From Clostridiales bacterium (lineage in GTDB: Bacteria > Bacillota > Clostridia > Lachnospirales > Lachnospiraceae), in assembly GCA_019416265.1 (NCBI GenBank), contig DXXQ01000184.1, positions 1-7,337 of the forward strand: 7,337 bases of DNA. The letters run 5' to 3'. The notes under the pieces are model-generated. The model was not told the DNA's origin. It saw only the letters and a program-made list of their open reading frames with translations, and ran no database searches. Below, piece after piece: positions 1 through 6,911 of the stretch. How positions within the stretch are numbered: position 1 is the first letter of the stretch; each line of letters starts with the position of its first letter. The translations under genes were made by a program, and so were the position numbers.

Positions 1-92
1 TACCACATCAAGAGCCCCATCAAAAAGGTGATTCCGTAAGCCACTGCAAGGTAAATCCACAATCTTTTTTTCTCTGTATTTCCCTTTTCCAT
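1..92 (-). CDS. Membrane protein, probable CPBP/CAAX-type intramembrane protease (N-terminal 30 codons only)
   Basis: Only the first 30 codons lie in the window; the rest is beyond base 1. The start is ATG at 92-90, with AAAGGAGG (109-102) nine bases upstream, an excellent ribosome site. The protein begins with a short charged stretch (MEKGNTEKKR), followed by a hydrophobic segment from about residue 11 to 30 (LWIYLAVAYGITFLMGLLMW). A basic N-terminus leading into a first helix of the form W-I-x-L-A-x-A-x-G-I-T is typical of CPBP (Abi/CAAX-like) glutamic intramembrane proteases. The catalytic EExxxR and HxxxN motifs would lie outside the window, so the family call is inference. It follows the lipoprotein gene by 37 bases on the same strand and is probably the fourth gene of the two-component operon. 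CPBP proteins near GHKL kinases are known from bacteriocin loci as immunity or processing factors. Any other polytopic membrane protein remains possible. Confidence 0.6.
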   Translation of the reverse strand, partial: MEKGNTEKKRLWIYLAVAYGITFLMGLLMW

Positions 93-129
93 AAATCTCC
101 GCCTCCTTTAAAAAACAACGACCCTGTGA

Positions 130-561
130 TTATTTGATCAGAAACTGGATCATTTCCATATTCTGGTCAAAGGCTACTGTAAATTGTATTTTGCCATCTT
201 CGTAATCTCCGACCATAACTGCTCCGGCATAATCGATTCCGGCATTTTTATCCGTTCCTCCCATAACAACGCTTTTACTGACTTCCTCAAAAGCGCCGCA
301 TTTGTCAAGATAAGGGTCGCATGCCTGGGCAAACTGCTCCGCTGTAATGCTCTCCTTGAGTTCCTGGGAACCCATTTCCCAAAGCGCCTCATAATCTCTG
401 GCATTAAAAAGCTCTATGGACTGTTCCGCTTTCTCCTTTACTGCAGTCTCTTCAAAGCCTTCCGGAAGCTTTGCCTTGCCGCAGCCTGTCAGCATCGCTG
501 CTGCCAGAAGGGCTGCCGTTCCTCTTACCAGTACCCGTGTGATGTGTTCTCTTTTTTTCAT
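130..561 (-). CDS. Small secreted lipoprotein, DUF3887-like
   Basis: The 143-residue protein has a type II signal peptide: basic MKKREHITRVLVR, hydrophobic core at about 14-23, and lipobox L24-T25-G26-C27. Mature protein should therefore be anchored to the outer face of the membrane through Cys27. The mature part (about 115 residues) has the pattern of DUF3887: a helix with 'LFNARDYEALWEM', a 'S-I-T-A-E-Q-F' segment, a second helix to a glycine ('KCGAFEEV'), then beta strands ending 'IQFTVAFDQNMEMIQFLIK'. This family has a cystatin/NTF2-like look and is often found on its own or fused to hydrolases; its biochemical role is unknown. No catalytic motif is visible. The start ATG is preceded by GAGGAGG (576-570) at eight bases. 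It lies 18 bases after the kinase stop and 37 before the membrane protein, so it is almost certainly co-transcribed. It may be an output or a sensing partner of the kinase (inference). Confidence 0.75.
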   Translation of the reverse strand: MKKREHITRVLVRGTAALLAAAMLTGCGKAKLPEGFEETAVKEKAEQSIELFNARDYEALWEMGSQELKESITAEQFAQACDPYLDKCGAFEEVSKSVVMGGTDKNAGIDYAGAVMVGDYEDGKIQFTVAFDQNMEMIQFLIK

Positions 562-579
562 CTCATTTTCCTCCTCTTT

Positions 580-1839
580 TCACCCCGGAAAAACAAGGGT
601 GACTGAAAAAATATTTTCTCTATATTCGATTTTCATCTCACCGTTATAATGCTCCACCGCATGACGCACATTGGAAAGTCCGATTCCTTCATGTCCCTTC
701 TTTTGAGAATGTCCGGGCTCATACTGCAACTTCGAGGGATTCCAGATTTTCACAACTGTGAAATCCTGAATCTGCTCTCCCCGCAGTTTCAGCCAGAAAT
801 CTTCTTTTCCTTCCCCTTCTTCAATGGCATTATCCAGAAGATTTGCAAAAATCGTGGTCAGATCCATATCTGATATTTCGTCAAAACTGATTCCGCCAAG
901 ATTGCATTCTACCTGATTTGGCAACAATCTTCTGAATTTGTCATTTAAGATAATATTCAACATACGGTTATCCGAATAAAACTTCATTCCAAGACTGTTC
1001 AGCATATTGTGAACGTCCCGGAAATACTGGCTGTCATCCATTTTTGCAGACTCTTCCAAAACATGGAGATGGTTTCTGATATCGTGAATGATTTTTCTGG
1101 AACGGTTATAATTTTTTTCCATTTCCTCATAATACTGATGGGTGAGTTCATTCTGCTGTTCCATAAGCGCAAGCCTGTGCTTCAGTTCCCTGTTTGCCGC
1201 AACCTCATACCACACATAGATACAGTATCCGTTCAAAAAAAGGATTAATACACAGTAAAGAATGATCCATTCATACCCATATCGTACAAAAAAGACCTCT
1301 CCTGCGCTTAAATACATAAAAATCATAATAAAACTGAGTACAGGTACAAGCAGCATACCCTTGATCTTCAGATTTTTTCTGTCAGATACTCCTCTTTTTT
1401 GTACAAGGACCCGAAGCCCTGCTGTTGCCATTAAAATACACAGACATTTCAGCATCTGAATACTGCAGCTTCTCACAACCGGCTCCATGGAAATCCATCT
1501 CTCCGCCCATATCACAGCGAAAACCGCGATCACCTGAGCCGCATAGGTCACTGCATAAAAAATCATCTGGTATAAAAGCCAGTTTCTGCTCCTGTGATAA
1601 AAAAACCACCCGATCAGAAGATAGTATACAGACAAAATCACCATAGTGATCACATCATTCAGCCACAGATTTGGGATAAGATAATTCAATGCACCGTACA
1701 CGATCCACGCTGTCGTTCTCAGCCACTGGGGCCCCTTTGGCTTAAAATCTCCGGCCATTAAAAACCATATGGCGCTGAACGTATAGGTGAAGATTCCCAG
1801 CATCAGTGTAAAAAGAATCACAGCCGTCATTTCTCTCAC
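580..1839 (-). CDS. GHKL-family sensor histidine kinase, AgrC/HPK10-like
   Basis: The 419-residue protein has an N-terminal half made of six or seven hydrophobic helices (about 5-29, 43-58, 62-81, 88-111, 124-146, 161-178, 188-210). A predicted coiled coil (about 212-250) leads to the phospho-acceptor box HDIRNHL with His252, followed by a C-terminal GHKL ATPase domain. The N box is FANLLDNAIE (331-340, Asn333/Asn337), and the glycine-rich lid is GHEGIGLSN (382-390). This is the layout of AgrC/VirS-type kinases that sense peptides or membrane signals through the polytopic domain and phosphorylate a LytTR regulator. Key residues look intact. The reading frame opens with GTG at 1839, overlapping the regulator stop as GTGA, which implies translational coupling. 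An ATG three codons later (1830-1828), with the purine-rich AAGGTGA five bases upstream, is an equally good or better start. No AgrB- or AgrD-like gene is nearby, so the ligand cannot be named. Confidence 0.92.
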   Translation of the reverse strand: MREMTAVILFTLMLGIFTYTFSAIWFLMAGDFKPKGPQWLRTTAWIVYGALNYLIPNLWLNDVITMVILSVYYLLIGWFFYHRSRNWLLYQMIFYAVTYAAQVIAVFAVIWAERWISMEPVVRSCSIQMLKCLCILMATAGLRVLVQKRGVSDRKNLKIKGMLLVPVLSFIMIFMYLSAGEVFFVRYGYEWIILYCVLILFLNGYCIYVWYEVAANRELKHRLALMEQQNELTHQYYEEMEKNYNRSRKIIHDIRNHLHVLEESAKMDDSQYFRDVHNMLNSLGMKFYSDNRMLNIILNDKFRRLLPNQVECNLGGISFDEISDMDLTTIFANLLDNAIEEGEGKEDFWLKLRGEQIQDFTVVKIWNPSKLQYEPGHSQKKGHEGIGLSNVRHAVEHYNGEMKIEYRENIFSVTLVFPG

Positions 1840-2543
1840 CTTCCTTCCAAACGCCCTGACAAATAGGTCATAAGCTCCTGTTTCCAGGTTTTCTGCTTCT
1901 TCTGGGACAAAGGAAGCTCCATTTGATTGTCCATGATAATCTGCTGATTTTTCACATTTTTTACATGAAACATATTTACCACGAAGCTCTGGTGGGGCAT
2001 GGAGAACCCGTAAGCTTCCATTCTTTTTGCCACATTTGTAATCCTCTCCACCATATAGTATTCTTCTCTTTCTGTCACAATACGGACTCGCCTGTTCTCA
2101 TATTCAAAAAAATAAATATCCGAAACCGGCAGACATACAACGCCGTCTACTGTATGGAAATCCAGGATTACCTTTTTTTCTGTATTTCTCACATAACGGA
2201 AAATTTCTTCCAGCACACCTGTGACTGCCTTTTTGTTTACAGGCTTTAAGAGATACTGAAAAGCATGGACACCGAAGGCCCCTGCCACATAATCGCGGTA
2301 CGCCGTAAGATACACGATCTTCGTGTCCTTATCCAGATGCCGGATTGCCTTCCCCGTCTCAATGCCATTCATCCCTTTCATATCTATATCAAGAAAAACA
2401 GCCTCATAGCCCTCATAATTCTCCACAAGCTTCTCTCCGGAAGAAAAACATACCACTTCAATGGAGGAGTCCCATTCCTCAATGATATTTTTTACTTCTG
2501 AGACAATTCTTTCTTCATCGTCGCAAACTGCAATCTTATACAT
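1836..2543 (-). CDS. LytTR-family response regulator, AgrA-like
   Basis: The 235-residue protein has two domains. The receiver (about 1-118) shows acidic Asp8/Asp9, the phospho-acceptor Asp52 in FLDIDM, the switch Thr80 (YLTAY) and Lys100 in LLKPV. The LytTR DNA-binding domain spans about 125-230; its signatures include the first strand with a 'DIYFFEYENRRVRIVT' stretch, 'MPHQSFVVNMFHV' and the late 'MELPLSQKKQK' strand-turn. Length and order match AgrA/VirR/LytR-type transcription activators, which are phosphorylated by a GHKL kinase and bind pairs of direct repeats. It is the first gene of the operon, with promoter TTTACA-17-TATATT about 25 bases upstream of the ATG and a GGGAAGGA ribosome site (2554-2547). 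Its stop overlaps the kinase start by four bases. It may regulate its own operon and the divergent lipoprotein through the shared intergenic region (inference). Confidence 0.94.
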   Translation of the reverse strand: MYKIAVCDDEERIVSEVKNIIEEWDSSIEVVCFSSGEKLVENYEGYEAVFLDIDMKGMNGIETGKAIRHLDKDTKIVYLTAYRDYVAGAFGVHAFQYLLKPVNKKAVTGVLEEIFRYVRNTEKKVILDFHTVDGVVCLPVSDIYFFEYENRRVRIVTEREEYYMVERITNVAKRMEAYGFSMPHQSFVVNMFHVKNVKNQQIIMDNQMELPLSQKKQKTWKQELMTYLSGRLEGR

Positions 2544-2567
2544 GTTTCCTTCCCTTTCTACTTCTAC

Positions 2568-2596
2568 AATATACGTATTTTATTTTAAATTGTAAA
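2568..2596 (-). promoter_or_regulatory. Sigma-A-type promoter of the two-component/lipoprotein operon
   Basis: Reading the minus strand, -35 TTTACA (2596-2591) is followed by exactly 17 bases and then -10 TATATT (2573-2568). This places transcription start near 2561 and gives a leader of about 18 bases before the regulator ATG at 2543. Each hexamer is one mismatch from consensus except TATATT, which differs at the fifth base only. The spacing and position strongly favour function, but no transcription data are available. Confidence 0.7.
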
Positions 2597-2640
2597 TACA
2601 TCATACACAAGAGACAAACTTCATGTATTAAAAGACGAAA

Positions 2641-2671
2641 TTGTAAAGCTTTGTGATTTTCGCCTTTACAA
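2641..2671. repeat. Inverted repeat TTGTAAAG-15-CTTTACAA, possible operator
   Basis: The 8-base arms at 2641-2648 and 2664-2671 are perfect inverted copies separated by 15 bases, with arm centres 23 bases apart (about two helical turns). The right arm contains the -35 hexamer of the plus-strand promoter. A third copy of the heptamer, as TTGTAAA at 2590-2596, covers the -35 of the minus-strand promoter. The arrangement suits a dimeric regulator acting on both promoters, but TTTACA is also a common -35 variant, so part of the repetition could be promoter sequence alone. It does not match a known LytTR direct-repeat consensus closely. Confidence 0.4.
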
Positions 2672-2693
2672 ACAGACTGGAACATACTATAGT
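2665..2693 (+). promoter_or_regulatory. Sigma-A-type promoter of the divergent lipoprotein gene
   Basis: The -35 TTTACA (2665-2670) is followed by 17 bases and -10 TATAGT (2688-2693). Transcription should start near 2699-2701. That leaves about 25 bases of leader before the chosen ATG at 2725, and puts the earlier in-frame ATG at 2701 practically at the transcript 5' end. Confidence 0.7.
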
Positions 2694-2711
2694 AATCTAA
2701 ATGAAACAACG

Positions 2712-2717
2712 AAAGGA
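2712..2717 (+). promoter_or_regulatory. Ribosome binding site that fixes the lipoprotein start
   Basis: AAAGGA ends seven bases before ATG 2725-2727. It lies inside the alternative frame opened by ATG 2701, so it supports 2725 as the true start. The resulting N-terminus (MKKLKLS) is also a better signal peptide. Confidence 0.65.
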
Positions 2718-2724
2718 AATCACC

Positions 2725-3300
2725 ATGAAAAAACTAAAACTTTCCCTCATCCTCTGTGCCACCATGCTTCTGTGCGGCTGTTCTGAACCGGCTCCGGCAG
2801 AATACCATGTGCCAGAAGATGGGATTGCCCGCCTTGGAAGCAGGGTTACCGTAGAACCTTTTGACCAGCTCACTCTTCTTGACGTAAACGATTCCCTCGG
2901 CAAAAGGGGACTGTACTCCGCCACATGGACAGATGGCGAGGCTGTTCCTTATGAGAACAGCCAGGGAAAAACCGTAGACCTTTACGACGCCCAGCTTACC
3001 CTCCTGGTAAGTGAAGCGATAGACGAACTGGAATCTCAGGAAAACTTCAATTTCTGGATTTCTACAGCAGAAGAAAACTACGACATATCCGAAACAGAAA
3101 CCGTAACCTGCAACCAGCAGGAATATACGCTCCTGTCCTATAACCGCAACGACAAAGACTCTCCTCATCCCAGAGGAATGTCTGCTTTCGCCATAAACGG
3201 AAAAACCGGAGTTTGTATTGAATTTACCTGCTCTGAAGATTACGGCAAAGACTTAAAACCAATCCTGTCAGACTTTCTGGAACACTGTAAGATCGGGTAG
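2725..3300 (+). CDS. Secreted lipoprotein of unknown function
   Basis: From ATG 2725 the product is 191 residues. The signal peptide has basic MKKLKLS, a hydrophobic core to about residue 16, and lipobox L16-C17-G18-C19; cysteine at -2 is unusual but the site is otherwise good. The mature part is acidic and soluble-looking, starts with a proline/alanine-rich linker (SEPAPAEYHVPEDG), and carries four further cysteines that could form disulfides. The end (DLKPILSDFLEHCKIG) resembles the last helix of PsbP/Mog1-like lipoproteins, where a strand pair is followed by 'ILxSF', but I do not recognise the family securely. An upstream in-frame ATG at 2701 would add eight residues; it lacks a ribosome site and sits at the predicted transcript start. 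The gene is divergent from the two-component operon, sharing a 181-base promoter region, and ends at a strong hairpin terminator. It is a plausible regulon member of that system (inference). Confidence 0.8.
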   Translation: MKKLKLSLILCATMLLCGCSEPAPAEYHVPEDGIARLGSRVTVEPFDQLTLLDVNDSLGKRGLYSATWTDGEAVPYENSQGKTVDLYDAQLTLLVSEAIDELESQENFNFWISTAEENYDISETETVTCNQQEYTLLSYNRNDKDSPHPRGMSAFAINGKTGVCIEFTCSEDYGKDLKPILSDFLEHCKIG

Positions 3301-3333
3301 AGAAAAATACTTCTTTTCTCCCCTGACAACCCC

Positions 3334-3374
3334 AAAACGGCAATTTCCCTCTTTTAAAAGGAAATTGCCGTTTT
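3334..3374. terminator. Bidirectional intrinsic terminator between convergent genes
   Basis: Perfect 15-base arms AAAACGGCAATTTCC (3334-3348) and its complement (3360-3374) flank an 11-base loop. The stem base is A4/T4, so transcripts from either strand end the hairpin in a U tract. It lies 33 bases after the plus-strand lipoprotein stop and 33 bases after the minus-strand helicase stop, so it serves both. The remaining 107-base gap (3301-3407) shows nothing else. Confidence 0.88.
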
Positions 3375-3407
3375 ATGATTTCCCAACGGTTCAGACAGCC
3401 GGCGTTT

Positions 3408-6400
3408 TTATACCTCCAAAAGCTCCAGCAGTTCTTCCCTGCTTAAGCTTCCAAGTCCCGTGCTTTCTCCGTTTATGACCTGCTCTGCCAGGTTTTTCTT
3501 TGTTTCCTGCAGCTTTTGTATTTTTTCTTCGATGGTGTGTCTTGCGATCAGCTTGTAAACCGTAACCTTTTTCTTCTGTCCGATTCTGTGGGCACGGTCT
3601 GTTGCCTGATTCTGAGCAGCCAGATTCCACCACGGGTCATAGTGGATGACCACATCTGCCCCTGTAAGATTCAGACCTACGCCCCCTGCTTTCAGAGAAA
3701 TCAGAAATACCGGCGTTTCTCCTTCGTTAAAGCTTTTTACAAGACTGATACGCTTTTCCTTTGTGGTAGCCCCTGTGATCACGAAATAGTCTGTGCCCTG
3801 CTCCCTGAGTCTCTGCTCCAGAATTTCCAGCATGGAGGTAAACTGGGAAAAGACAAGGATTCTGTGCCCTCCGTCTATGGCGCTTTGGATCAGTTCCATA
3901 CACGCCTCCAGCTTGGCAGCCTCCCCCTGATAATTCTCCAGACACAGAGAGGGGTCGCAGCAGATCTGGCGCAGTCTTGTAAGCTCAGCCAGAATCTGAA
4001 GCTTGTTTTTATTGAAATCTTCCCCGTCCTGACGGGCAAGCTTCTCTCTCATATGTACCACCTGTCCGTCGTAAATCTGCTGCTGCCGCTCTCCCAGACG
4101 GACATATCTGTATTCTTCCAGTTTTTCCGGAAGATCTTTTAACACATTCTCTTTTAATCTGCGCAGGATAAACGGTCCCACCATTTTCTGTAACCGCTTC
4201 ATGGCTTTCTCGTCGTTATTTTTGACGATCGGCGTTTCCAGTTCTCTTTTGAACACCTCGTAGCTATAGAGAAATCCGGGCATCAGATAGTCAAAAATAC
4301 TCCACAGCTCGCTGAGACGGTTCTCGATCGGTGTACCTGTAAGCGCATATCGTACCCGGCTGTGAATGACCTTCACTGCTTTTGCCGCGGCAGTCGTATA
4401 GTTCTTGATATACTGGGCTTCATCTATAATCTCATAAAGAAATTCCATATCTTCATAAAGCGCAATATCTCTTTTGAGAAGGTCGTAGGAGGTTACAAGA
4501 ACGTCTGCTTCCTTCCATCCTTCAAGCCGTTTCTGCCGTTCCTCCTGATTTCCCGTAACCATGAAGACCCTCAGCTCCGGAGCAAATTTTTCGAACTCTG
4601 CTCCCCAGTTATAGACCAGAGAGGAGGGACATACAATAAGAGAAGTTCCCTTTTTGCCCTCGTTTTTCCCTGCAAGGAGAACGGCGATCATCTGAAGGGT
4701 TTTTCCCAGTCCCATATCGTCTGCCAGAATTCCGCCGAATTTCCATGCTTCCAGAGTGCGAAGCCATTTATAACCGTCCTTCTGATAGTTTCGCATAATT
4801 CTCGACAGACTTTCCGGCTCTTCAAAATCGGCATCCTTCACGGTTTTGAAGCCTTTTACCACTTCTCTGAAATGACTGTCACGGGTACTGTAGACCCCTT
4901 CACTCTCTTCCAGAAGCTTATCCAGATATAATGTCCGGAACATGGGAACCTTTAATTTTCCTTTCAAAAGCTCCCTGTCTTTCACGTTCATGGCTTCTGT
5001 GAGCTCCGCCAGCATTTCCAGGGACGGTTCTTCCAGATCTGCAAAGGTTCCGTCTTTCAGCCTGTAATAGTTCTGTTTTTTGCGATAGCTTTTCAGTATA
5101 TCAAGAAGCTCTGCCTGGGAAATGTCTTCTGTGGAAATATCCAGTTCCAGAAGATCGGACGACAGGGACACCCCTACCGAAACCTTTACCTTCTTCACCT
5201 CCCGTTTTCCCAGAAAGCGTTTCGTACAGCGCACTTCTCCCAGTTCCATCAGCCGTTCTGTCCCGCTTTTCATCAGACTGTAAATCCGTTTTTCATCTTC
5301 ACAGCGCAGCTCCCCTTTTTCTGTATCTGCTTCAGGAAACCACTGCATGGTCTGATGAAGTACCTCATTTTCCCTTCCTCTGTCCCGAAAAAGCTTCAGG
5401 TCTTCTCTTCTTCCTGTTCCCAGCACATCCAGTACCGAAAACTCCTTCCTTCCATAGTTCACAGAAATCCTGCAGGAAGCCTGTCCCTCCTCTGCATCCA
5501 GATAAAAGGTAAAACGGGGCTCCGGAAGAAGATAATGACGGAATTTCACGGGATCTGTCTCCGTCACATCTGCGATTTCTTCCAAAACAGGAAGCAGCTT
5601 ATAATAAAACTCCGACATACGGTTTCTTCCCACACGGAAAAAAATACGGCCGTTTAAAACGAGATTTTCCAGAGGTTCTGTTTTTTCAGCAAAATTTTTG
5701 CTCACACGATTAAGCTTTCCCTCGCTGATAAAATAGGCGGTATCCGCCCCTCTGTACAGTTCCGGCATATTTGCAGAAACTGCAATTCCGTGAAAAATTC
5801 CGTCCTTCAGGCTGCTGTCCTCCGAAATCCGGACTTTTATTTGGGGATCCCCATCCCTGCACTGCAGAGTCATTTTCTTTTTTGTGCTGCTGTCTTTGTC
5901 CTCAAAATCAATCTCCCTGTCTCCCAGCATTTCATAGACCTCATCCAGCCGCCAGCCAAAGAGATTCAGCTTTCCTCCGATACTTTCTTTCACACTTCCA
6001 TAATACATCGACGATGTCTGCAGCCTTTGCAGAAACTCTTTTTCCTCAGCCTCTATCCGGCGGATCAGGCTTATCCAGCTTTTTCCCTCTTCCGAAAAAT
6101 TATCGATGGCGTGATTGATCTCTGTACTGCTTCCATAAATATCTGTGGCAGAATTTTTTACATTTTCACAGAACTTATCCAGTTTTTTTATCACAAACAG
6201 CTTGTTTTCCCCTATCTTAAAGGACAGGGAAAGCTTTCCGTCTTTTCTTTCCAGGCGGGGAACCAGCCGGAGCGCTCCATTCTTCTCCACATTCCCTGTA
6301 AAACTGACATTTTTACGTTTTTTTTCGTAAGCGGCAAGCAGGTATTGTCCTTCGTAGTCTGTGGCGTCTCCAATGTTGTGCTTTTCCAGAAACTGTTTCA

Positions 6401-6881
6401 GCATAAGAACTGCTCCCGCTTTATAAGGACAGGTAATACGCTCCAGATTCTTTCTGTAAAAATAATCACTGTGGCACCGTCTGCATCCACATTCCATGTG
6501 ATAAATTCCTTCTCTGTTGAAAAAAATCCTGACAGGGAACTCCTCCTTATTTTCCCATCCGATTGTTTCCATCTGGCCGATTCTTGCTGAATAGGTATTA
6601 CTGTAGCCTGACACCACTTCTGCTTTTCCTATTTTTCCTTCATCCAGAAGCTTCTGCCCCTCCAGAGCCGTTTTTTGGCTCATGTAAACAGAGCTTGTAA
6701 TACGCCGGGAATCGAAATATCTGTATTGCTCCAGATTTTCTATCTCTCTTCCATAGTCTCTGACCTCAGGAGAGTCTTCTTCCTCCCACTCTCCCCCAAG
6801 AACTGTATATTCTTCCTGCTTTTCTTCCTTTATCTTTTTCATTGTTTCTTGTCGCTGCTTTTCTTCCTTTATCTTTTTCAT
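3408..6881 (-). CDS. SNF2-family DEAD/DEAH-box helicase with SWIM-like finger
   Basis: The 1157-residue protein is a bacterial Swi2/Snf2 DNA translocase. In order: a charged repeat (1-25); a SWIM-like zinc finger (about 115-165) with C131-x-C133 and C151-P-Y153; a long region of the bacterial SNF2-associated type (about 300-670, e.g. LLPEPRFTFYLDAEEGQ); and the two helicase lobes. Helicase motifs are intact: I DDMGLGKT (721-728), Ia LIVCPSSLVYNW (748-759), II DEAQ (820-823), III LTGTPIEN (847-854), IV ILVFSQF (1008-1014), V SLKAGGVGLNLTGAD (1062-1076), VI QATDRAHRIGQ (1092-1102). It should hydrolyse ATP to move on double-stranded DNA and displace proteins such as RNA polymerase; the substrate is unknown. 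The finger has tyrosine where SWIM usually has histidine. The start is uncertain: ATG 6881 or the duplicated ATG 6842, neither with a well-placed ribosome site. It follows the RNase H gene by 30 bases in the same frame. It ends TAA at 3408, before the shared terminator. Confidence 0.95.
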   Translation of the reverse strand: MKKIKEEKQRQETMKKIKEEKQEEYTVLGGEWEEEDSPEVRDYGREIENLEQYRYFDSRRITSSVYMSQKTALEGQKLLDEGKIGKAEVVSGYSNTYSARIGQMETIGWENKEEFPVRIFFNREGIYHMECGCRRCHSDYFYRKNLERITCPYKAGAVLMLKQFLEKHNIGDATDYEGQYLLAAYEKKRKNVSFTGNVEKNGALRLVPRLERKDGKLSLSFKIGENKLFVIKKLDKFCENVKNSATDIYGSSTEINHAIDNFSEEGKSWISLIRRIEAEEKEFLQRLQTSSMYYGSVKESIGGKLNLFGWRLDEVYEMLGDREIDFEDKDSSTKKKMTLQCRDGDPQIKVRISEDSSLKDGIFHGIAVSANMPELYRGADTAYFISEGKLNRVSKNFAEKTEPLENLVLNGRIFFRVGRNRMSEFYYKLLPVLEEIADVTETDPVKFRHYLLPEPRFTFYLDAEEGQASCRISVNYGRKEFSVLDVLGTGRREDLKLFRDRGRENEVLHQTMQWFPEADTEKGELRCEDEKRIYSLMKSGTERLMELGEVRCTKRFLGKREVKKVKVSVGVSLSSDLLELDISTEDISQAELLDILKSYRKKQNYYRLKDGTFADLEEPSLEMLAELTEAMNVKDRELLKGKLKVPMFRTLYLDKLLEESEGVYSTRDSHFREVVKGFKTVKDADFEEPESLSRIMRNYQKDGYKWLRTLEAWKFGGILADDMGLGKTLQMIAVLLAGKNEGKKGTSLIVCPSSLVYNWGAEFEKFAPELRVFMVTGNQEERQKRLEGWKEADVLVTSYDLLKRDIALYEDMEFLYEIIDEAQYIKNYTTAAAKAVKVIHSRVRYALTGTPIENRLSELWSIFDYLMPGFLYSYEVFKRELETPIVKNNDEKAMKRLQKMVGPFILRRLKENVLKDLPEKLEEYRYVRLGERQQQIYDGQVVHMREKLARQDGEDFNKNKLQILAELTRLRQICCDPSLCLENYQGEAAKLEACMELIQSAIDGGHRILVFSQFTSMLEILEQRLREQGTDYFVITGATTKEKRISLVKSFNEGETPVFLISLKAGGVGLNLTGADVVIHYDPWWNLAAQNQATDRAHRIGQKKKVTVYKLIARHTIEEKIQKLQETKKNLAEQVINGESTGLGSLSREELLELLEV

Positions 6882-6907
6882 TGTTTCTTTTCGCTGCCTT
6901 TCTTCCT
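6816..6907. repeat. 39-bp tandem duplication across the helicase start codon
   Basis: Copy 1 (6816-6854) and copy 2 (6855-6893) differ at one base (G at 6851 versus T at 6890). A third partial copy (6894-6907) matches 13 of 14 bases. Thirty-nine bases is 13 codons, so the frame is kept. The helicase therefore begins MKKIKEEKQRQET and then MKKIKEEKQEE, with both methionines usable as starts. The plus strand is pyrimidine-rich here, a kind of sequence prone to replication slippage. Confidence 0.9.
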
Positions 6908-6911
6908 GCTC

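Noticed and set aside
184..606. Plus-strand open frame of 140 codons over the DUF3887-like lipoprotein gene
   Set aside because: The minus-strand gene has a clear signal peptide, lipobox and ribosome site, and the antisense frame has none of these.
2595..2629. Inverted repeat AATACAT (2595-2601) / ATGTATT (2623-2629)
   Set aside because: Seven-base arms in a very AT-rich promoter region are likely by chance, and they do not align with either promoter in an informative way.
2612..2680. Possible LytTR or VirR-box direct repeats (ACAAAC at two places; CCAGTCTGTT on the minus strand)
   Set aside because: Matches to known AgrA/VirR box consensus are too short and the spacing is irregular.
2734..3168. 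Minus-strand open frame of 144 codons opposite the divergent lipoprotein
   Set aside because: The plus-strand gene has promoter, ribosome site, lipobox and terminator; the minus frame has no family resemblance.
3301..3319. Small hairpin AGAAAA/TTTTCT just after the lipoprotein stop
   Set aside because: A six-base A/T-only stem is too weak, and the strong terminator follows directly.
3516..4142. Plus-strand open frame of 208 codons
   Set aside because: Antisense to the conserved C-terminal helicase lobe (motifs IV-VI), with no domain of its own.
4362..4931. Plus-strand open frame of 189 codons
   Set aside because: Antisense to helicase motifs I-III; a shadow of the true gene.
5790..6590. 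Plus-strand open frame of 266 codons opposite the helicase gene
   Set aside because: It lies wholly antisense to a well-supported helicase with intact motifs. Its composition is rich in Phe, Ser, Leu and Pro, as expected from the complement of Lys/Glu-rich codons, and it has no recognisable domain.
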